DNA from: an uncultured Muribaculaceae bacterium
Lineage (GTDB): Bacteria; Bacteroidota; Bacteroidia; Bacteroidales; Muribaculaceae
Direction: 5' to 3'
Assembly: GCA_910578095.1 (NCBI GenBank)
Contig: CAJTOZ010000017.1
Span: 1-57,497 of the forward strand
Length of the DNA stretch: 57,497 nt
Part shown: piece by piece, positions 52,830 through 57,497 of the stretch
Position numbering within the stretch: the stretch's first letter is position 1
Layout of the letters: each line of letters begins with the position of its first letter
Made by a program: the position numbers and the translations under genes
Notes under the pieces: generated by a model
What the model saw: the letters and a program-made list of their open reading frames with translations, nothing else
Databases searched by the model: none
What the model was told of the DNA's origin: nothing

Positions 52830-53555
52830 ATGAAGTATGTGGTGGAATCATTAGCCGACGCCCTGATGCCGCGTCTTTGCCCTGTGTGCGGCCGCTCGCT
52901 GGTGCGGGGAGAAAAACTGATGTGCACCCGGTGCATGATGGCGCTACCGCGCACACGCTCCCACCTACAGCGCGACAACAGCATCATGGCGAGGCTGTCG
53001 CGGCCGGGGCTGGAACCCGTGCTGGCTGCCGCCTGGATGGAGTACAGCCGCCATTCGCCATACGCCGCCATCATACGCGACGCCAAATACAACTCCATGC
53101 CACGCCTCGCACGCGATGCCGGCGAGATGATGGCCCGGGAGATGATAGCCGACGGAATGGGGGAGGTGCTCGCCGATATAGACGTGCTGCTGCCGGTGCC
53201 GATGCACTGGACCAAGCTGTTGCGCCGCGGCTACAATCAGAGCCGCATGGTGGCCGACGGCATAGCTGCGGCCACGGGCATAGCCGTGGGCGACAACCTG
53301 CGCTCCGCACGCCGCCATTCCACACAGACGCGCCGGTCGGCCGAGGAGCGCAGGCGCAATGTGGCCGGCACCGTGCGCATAGCCGATGCCGGGGAGCTGC
53401 GCGGACTGCATGTGGCCGTTGTCGACGATGTGATCACCACAGGTGCCACCATGGCCGATGCCCTGCGCGCGCTCACCACCGAGGCCGAGCCCCGGGCAGT
53501 GTCGGTTCTTGCCCTGGCCGCCGTACATGCCGACGAATGGGGCATGCGTCAGTAA
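52830..53555 (+). CDS. comF: ComF-family phosphoribosyltransferase-like protein
   Basis: 241-residue cytoplasmic protein needed in related bacteria for DNA uptake in natural transformation. The N-terminal zinc-finger segment has two Cys pairs (PRLCPVCGRSL and KLMCTRCMMALP). The C-terminal half is a type I phosphoribosyltransferase fold with PVPMHWTKLLRRGYNQSRMVADGIA and the PRPP-binding loop VAVVDDVITTGATMADALRAL. It is convergent with the GH3-family gene, with 15 bp between stops. Competence in this organism is not shown by anything else in the window. Confidence 0.93.
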   Translation: MKYVVESLADALMPRLCPVCGRSLVRGEKLMCTRCMMALPRTRSHLQRDNSIMARLSRPGLEPVLAAAWMEYSRHSPYAAIIRDAKYNSMPRLARDAGEMMAREMIADGMGEVLADIDVLLPVPMHWTKLLRRGYNQSRMVADGIAAATGIAVGDNLRSARRHSTQTRRSAEERRRNVAGTVRIADAGELRGLHVAVVDDVITTGATMADALRALTTEAEPRAVSVLALAAVHADEWGMRQ

Positions 53556-53570
53556 CGTGCCGAAAACCGG

Positions 53571-55082
53571 TTATTGCATGGCAAGCATGCGGTCGATGAT
53601 GGCGCGGTCGTTGCTCAGGCGCGGCACCTTGCGCTGTCCGCCCAACTTGCCCGTAGAGGCCAGCCAACGGTCGAACAATCCCGGCGCGGCCGTCGTAAGC
53701 ATGGGAGGATCAAGAAAAATAGTGCCCGAACGTTTGGCCTGATAATCGCTGTTGAGCTGCTGAAGCGTGGTGTCGAGCGCCTCGGCGAATGCTTCCATGC
53801 TCTGTGGCTCGCGTGCCCATTCTATGAGCCACTGGTGGCAGCCACGGCGGTCGTCGGCCGCGAATACGGGGGCCGCGGTGTAGTTGAGCACCTGTGCGCC
53901 GGTGAGCTCGGCCGCGCGGGCAATGGCGCTGTCGGCGTTGTGCACCATCAGCTCCTCGCCGAAAGCGTTGATGAAACTGCGCGTGCGGCCGGCTATGCGT
54001 ATGCGCAACGGATCCGCGCTCTCGATGCGCACCGTATCGCCGATGGCGTAGCGCCACAGTCCGTTGGGCGCGGAGATGAGCAGCGCGTAGGTGCGCCCCT
54101 CCTCCACCTCCCAGGCAGGCACCGCATCGGGAAACGCCTCGCCCACACTGTCGAGCGGCACAAATTCAAAAAACACGCCTGCATCGAGCAACAGCAGCAT
54201 GGAGCCGGGGTCGCGCAGGTCCTGCACGGCAAAGAAGCCCTCGGAGGCATTGTAGGTCTCGAGATAGCGCATGCGCGATGTGTCGGTGATGCGGGCATAC
54301 TGGGCACGGTATGGCTCAAACGATATACCGCCATGAAAAAACACCTCGAGATGCGGCCAGATATCATGCACGCTCGCCACGCCCTCACGCTCCATTGCAC
54401 GGCGCAGCAGGGTGAGAAACCACGATGGCACGCCGGAGATATTGGTGATGTCCTGCCCAACGGCGGCGTCGATGAGCGCCGGCAGTTTCTCGTTCCAGTC
54501 GGCCATCAGCGCCACGCGCTTTGATGGCACGCGTAGCAGATTGGCCAGGGGGTTCATGGCATCGATGAGATTGGCCGACAGATCGCCCACGGTGACGCCG
54601 GCAGGCACCTCGGCCAGCTCGTTGGCAAAGCTGCCGCCGAGAATGAAGGCCTTCCCGGAGAAGATGCGGCTGTCGGGGTACAGGTGCAGATAGTGGGCCA
54701 CAACATCCCGCGCGCCGAGATAATGGTTGAGGCGCAGTGAATGCTCCGTCACGGGTATGAACTTGCTCTTGCCGTCGCTGGTGCCAGAACTCTGCGCGAA
54801 GCGCCGGCACCGGCCCGGCCACAGCACATCGCGCTCGCCGGCCACCATGCGCATCACATCGGCACGGATAGAGGCATATTCCACAGCCGGCACCGTGGCG
54901 GCATACTTTTCATAGCTGCCGATGGCGGAAAATCCATGGCGCTCGCCGGCGGCGGTGTGGCGCGCCAGATGCAGAAGCCGCCGCAATTGCTCCTGCTGCA
55001 CGCCGCGTATGTTGCCCTGCCACGATCGGGCGGCGCGAACACGCGGGGCGAACACGGGGCGCAACAAGGATGTGAGATTCAT
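53571..55082 (-). CDS. GH3 auxin-responsive promoter-family protein
   Basis: 503-residue member of the GH3/ANL adenylate-forming superfamily, whose plant members conjugate amino acids to acyl acids; bacterial roles are unknown. Visible family signatures are the AMP-binding RFAQSSGTSDGKSKFIPVTEHSLR near residues 90-112, MRYLETYNASEGFFAVQD near 270-287 and RIRIAGRTRSFINAFGEELMVHNADSA near 358-384. Length is normal. It follows sufS with a 27-bp gap on the same strand and may be in its transcript, though a metabolic link to iron-sulphur assembly is not obvious. Confidence 0.92.
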   Translation of the reverse strand: MNLTSLLRPVFAPRVRAARSWQGNIRGVQQEQLRRLLHLARHTAAGERHGFSAIGSYEKYAATVPAVEYASIRADVMRMVAGERDVLWPGRCRRFAQSSGTSDGKSKFIPVTEHSLRLNHYLGARDVVAHYLHLYPDSRIFSGKAFILGGSFANELAEVPAGVTVGDLSANLIDAMNPLANLLRVPSKRVALMADWNEKLPALIDAAVGQDITNISGVPSWFLTLLRRAMEREGVASVHDIWPHLEVFFHGGISFEPYRAQYARITDTSRMRYLETYNASEGFFAVQDLRDPGSMLLLLDAGVFFEFVPLDSVGEAFPDAVPAWEVEEGRTYALLISAPNGLWRYAIGDTVRIESADPLRIRIAGRTRSFINAFGEELMVHNADSAIARAAELTGAQVLNYTAAPVFAADDRRGCHQWLIEWAREPQSMEAFAEALDTTLQQLNSDYQAKRSGTIFLDPPMLTTAAPGLFDRWLASTGKLGGQRKVPRLSNDRAIIDRMLAMQ

Positions 55083-55109
55083 ATACCTTAGAGGCTGTTT
55101 AATAAACTA

Positions 55110-56348
55110 CTACAGATGGAAAATCTTGTGTATGCGGCGCAGGGCGGCGACAAATGCGTCGACCTCGGCCTCGGTGTTGTAGGCGGCAAAGGAGGCACGC
55201 ACCACACCGCTCACGCCGAGAACATGCATCAGCGGCTGCGCGCAGTGATGGCCGGTGCGCACGGCTATGCCCATCTGGTCGAGCAGAAAGCCGATGTCAT
55301 AGGCCGAAGCCTCCGTGCCCATCAGAAAACTTATGATGGCGCATTTGCCGGGAGCATCGCCGAATATGCGCACGCCGGGCATGGCACGCATGGCCTCCTC
55401 GGCCCGGCGCAGCAGGCTATTCTCATGCGCGGCTATGCGCTCTATGCCTGTAGCCTCCATCCAGTCGATGGCGGTGCTCAGGGCTGCGATACCTACGAAA
55501 TCGGGCGTTCCGGCCTCAAATTTGAACGGCAGGTCGGCCCATGTGGAGCGGTCGATATCCACGTGGGCTATCATCTCGCCGCCGCCTTGATAGGGAGGCA
55601 TGCGCTCGAGCAGCTGCCTGCGGCCGTACAGCACCCCTATGCCCGTGGGGCCGTACATCTTATGGGATGAGAATGCCACGAAATCGGCATCCCAGGCCTG
55701 CACATCCACGCGCTCGTGGGCCACGGCCTGGGCGGCATCCACGAGCACCACGGCGCCCGCGGCATGGGCCATGTCGACCATGCGGCGCACGGGATTGACT
55801 GTGCCGAGCACATTGCTGACGGCGGTGAAGGCCACCACGCGAGTGCGTTCCGACAGCAGACGCGCGTAGGCGTCGAGATCGAGCTCCGAACTGCCTTCGC
55901 GCAGCGGCACAGCCTTGAGACGCAGCCCGTGGCGCTCGGCCGCAAGCTGCCACGGCACAATATCGGAATGGTGCTCCATCACGGTGATGACTATCTCATC
56001 GCCCGGCTGCAGCAGGGAGCAATAGCTCGCGGCTACAAGATTTATGGCCTCGGTGGTGCCGCGGGTGAAGATAATCTCCTCATGGCTGCCGGCTCCTATG
56101 AAGCGCTGCACGCGGCGGCGCGTGGCCTCCTGGGCGTCGGTGGCCTCCTGCGAGAGCGTGTGGACACCGCGGTGCACATTGGCCTTGGTGCGGGTGTAGC
56201 CGTCGACTATGGCCCGCACCACACAATCGGGTGTCTGCGATGTTGCCGTGTTGTCAAGATACACGAGCGGGGCCGAGGCCTCGCCTACGGTGCGCTGCAG
56301 GATGGGAAACTGCGCGCGTATGGCATCGGTGTCGTACGGGGTGGTCAT
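55110..56348 (-). CDS. sufS: Cysteine desulfurase SufS
   Basis: 412-residue PLP enzyme that takes sulphur from cysteine for iron-sulphur clusters in the SUF pathway. It starts MTTPYDTDAIRAQFPIL, with the N-terminal YLDNTATSQTP and NVHRGVHTLSQEATDA blocks, the PLP-lysine in DFVAFSSHKMYGPTGIGVLYG and the sulphur-carrying Cys in AVRTGHHCAQPLMHVLGV. The group II (SufS) type is shown by that Cys segment. The ATG overlaps the sufD stop (ATGA). The open frame further upstream is inside sufD and is not used. Confidence 0.97.
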   Translation of the reverse strand: MTTPYDTDAIRAQFPILQRTVGEASAPLVYLDNTATSQTPDCVVRAIVDGYTRTKANVHRGVHTLSQEATDAQEATRRRVQRFIGAGSHEEIIFTRGTTEAINLVAASYCSLLQPGDEIVITVMEHHSDIVPWQLAAERHGLRLKAVPLREGSSELDLDAYARLLSERTRVVAFTAVSNVLGTVNPVRRMVDMAHAAGAVVLVDAAQAVAHERVDVQAWDADFVAFSSHKMYGPTGIGVLYGRRQLLERMPPYQGGGEMIAHVDIDRSTWADLPFKFEAGTPDFVGIAALSTAIDWMEATGIERIAAHENSLLRRAEEAMRAMPGVRIFGDAPGKCAIISFLMGTEASAYDIGFLLDQMGIAVRTGHHCAQPLMHVLGVSGVVRASFAAYNTEAEVDAFVAALRRIHKIFHL

Positions 56349-57497
56349 GGACGTGGGGTTGAGCAGTTGGCGGAGCATTCGCCGCAGCCGCGGCGGTCGC
56401 CGCTCAGACGGCGCTCCACAAGAAGGCGCAGGCGGTCGCGCAGCGAAGCTATGGACACGGTGTCGATGACATCGGCCATGAAAGCCTGCATCAGCATCAT
56501 GCGGGCCTCGGCCTCGGGGATGCCGCGGGTGCGCATGTAGAACAACGCCTGCGCGTCGAGCTGTCCGGTGGTGGCGCCGTGGCCGCACTTCACCTCATCG
56601 CAGTATATCTCGAGCTGCGGCTCGGTGTGCATGGTGGCGCGGTCGCTTGCGAGCAGGTTGCGGTTGGTCTGGTGCGCCTCGGTGAATGCTGCGCCGTGGT
56701 CCACCCGCACCAAGCCCCGGAATGCGCCCGAGGCATCGTCGTCCACTATGTATTTGAACAGCTGCCGGCTGCTGCAATGCGGCGCATGATGGCGCACGAG
56801 GGTATCGTTGTCGGTGTGCTGGCTGTCGCCGGCTATCACCATTCCCGCCAGCGACACCTCCGCTCCGGCGGCGTTGAGGTCGACAGTATAGGCATTGCGG
56901 GTGCGGCCGCCGCACAGCGTGGTGCCGTTGAGGTTGAGACGGGCGTCGGCGTCGAGTGCGGCATAAAGATGGCTCACACGCGCCGTGCGTGCCGTGCTCT
57001 CCTCGAGATGGCAGTAGTCGAGGCGCGCACCCGGGGCAAGAAACACTTCGGTGACCTCGGCCGAGAGATAGTCCACGTCGTCTCTCTGCGAGTGGTCGCA
57101 CACGAGCAGTCCGGCCGAGGCCCCGCGCTCCAGCACCACAAGCACGCGGCGCGGAGCCAGCGAAGGCACGCCGGCATTGAATATGTTGATGAGCTGCAGC
57201 GGCTTCTCGCACTGCACCCCGGCAGCCACATGGAGCAGCACGCCATCCTGCGCCAGCAGGGTGTTGAGCTGCGTGGCGGCATCGCCGGCGGCCGACAAGC
57301 GGCCCAGATACGGCTCCACCAGGGCCGGCTCCTTGCGGGCGGCCTCGGCGAGGCTCATCAGGCGCACACCGGCCGGAAGATTGCGCTGCAGCGACGCCGT
57401 GGGGCGGAACTCATCGCCGGCCACTACGCCCATAAGGGTGCTGATGTTGGGCACATCGCAGCGCAACGACGCGGCCACATCGACCGGCGCCGGAACG
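56345..57497 (-). CDS. sufD: Fe-S cluster assembly protein SufD, 5' end outside the window
   Basis: Scaffold subunit of the SufBCD complex. The 383 visible residues begin VPAPVDVAASLRC, so the N-terminal part is cut by the window edge. The beta-helix core has VLVVLERGASAGLLVCDHSQRDDVDYLSAEVTEVFLAPGARLDYCHLEE, and the C-terminal part has FRGLVRVDHGAAFTEAHQTNRNLLASDRATMHTEPQLEIYCDEVKCGHGATTGQLD, the standard SufB/SufD signature with the conserved Cys and His. The gene should be preceded by sufC and sufB beyond the window. It overlaps sufS by 4 bp. Confidence 0.97.
   Translation of the reverse strand, partial: VPAPVDVAASLRCDVPNISTLMGVVAGDEFRPTASLQRNLPAGVRLMSLAEAARKEPALVEPYLGRLSAAGDAATQLNTLLAQDGVLLHVAAGVQCEKPLQLINIFNAGVPSLAPRRVLVVLERGASAGLLVCDHSQRDDVDYLSAEVTEVFLAPGARLDYCHLEESTARTARVSHLYAALDADARLNLNGTTLCGGRTRNAYTVDLNAAGAEVSLAGMVIAGDSQHTDNDTLVRHHAPHCSSRQLFKYIVDDDASGAFRGLVRVDHGAAFTEAHQTNRNLLASDRATMHTEPQLEIYCDEVKCGHGATTGQLDAQALFYMRTRGIPEAEARMMLMQAFMADVIDTVSIASLRDRLRLLVERRLSGDRRGCGECSANCSTPRP

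Overview
The window is a GC-rich stretch of chromosome from the order Bacteroidales, most likely the gut family Muribaculaceae (S24-7). Evidence for this is two SusC/SusD pairs, a hybrid two-component regulator, a fructan utilisation locus, the Bacteroidetes -7 promoter element TAnnTTTG in front of many genes, LruC, DUF4468, DUF4105 and DUF5683 proteins, and an oxalate cassette. The family assignment is an inference; no rRNA gene is present.

Layout. 1-5211: SusC (5' end missing) and SusD of a first glycan-uptake pair, closed by a strong terminator. 5311-9113: DUF4468, DUF4105 and a degenerate alkaline-phosphatase-fold protein. 9215-15376: secA and a PMCA-type Ca2+ ATPase. 15351-17852 (minus): a hexapeptide acetyltransferase, a GT4 glycosyltransferase and a SIMPL protein. 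17926-19643: trmD, tRNA-Arg(ACG) and surE (minus). 19796-27135: one tightly packed run of parA, parB, DUF5683, an MltD-like transglycosylase, an OPT transporter and a MATE exporter. 27310-29433: an AT-richer LruC lipoprotein. 29697-41757: the fructan locus (fructokinase, MFS sugar permease and GH32 on the minus strand; sensor-regulator, SusC and SusD on the plus strand). 41818-44659 (minus): tRNA-Gln, tyrS and an aminotransferase. 44830-48861: frc, oxc and a YfdV-like carrier. 48952-57497: slyD, a cobalamin adenosyltransferase, a LOG-family protein, apbE, xseB, a small membrane protein, comF (plus), a GH3-family protein, sufS and sufD (5' end cut by the window).

How the genes work together. 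In the fructan locus SusC/SusD import fructan oligosaccharides, periplasmic GH32 releases fructose, the MFS permease carries it across the inner membrane and the PfkB-type kinase phosphorylates it. The hybrid sensor probably reads periplasmic fructose. Two 57-bp dyad-symmetric sites with identical internal geometry sit in front of GH32 and susC, each exactly 29 bp from a -7 box, and look like the regulator's operators. The frc-oxc-yfdV run encodes oxalyl-CoA formation and decarboxylation plus a candidate oxalate/formate carrier.

The most unusual feature is a roughly 155-bp non-coding repeat with terminal inverted repeats and internal hairpins, present in three full copies and one remnant. One copy has inserted exactly at the apbE stop codon, with a 10-bp target duplication, adding 42 codons to apbE and separating it from the next gene. 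Both ends of every full copy carry an outward-facing TAnnTTTG promoter element.
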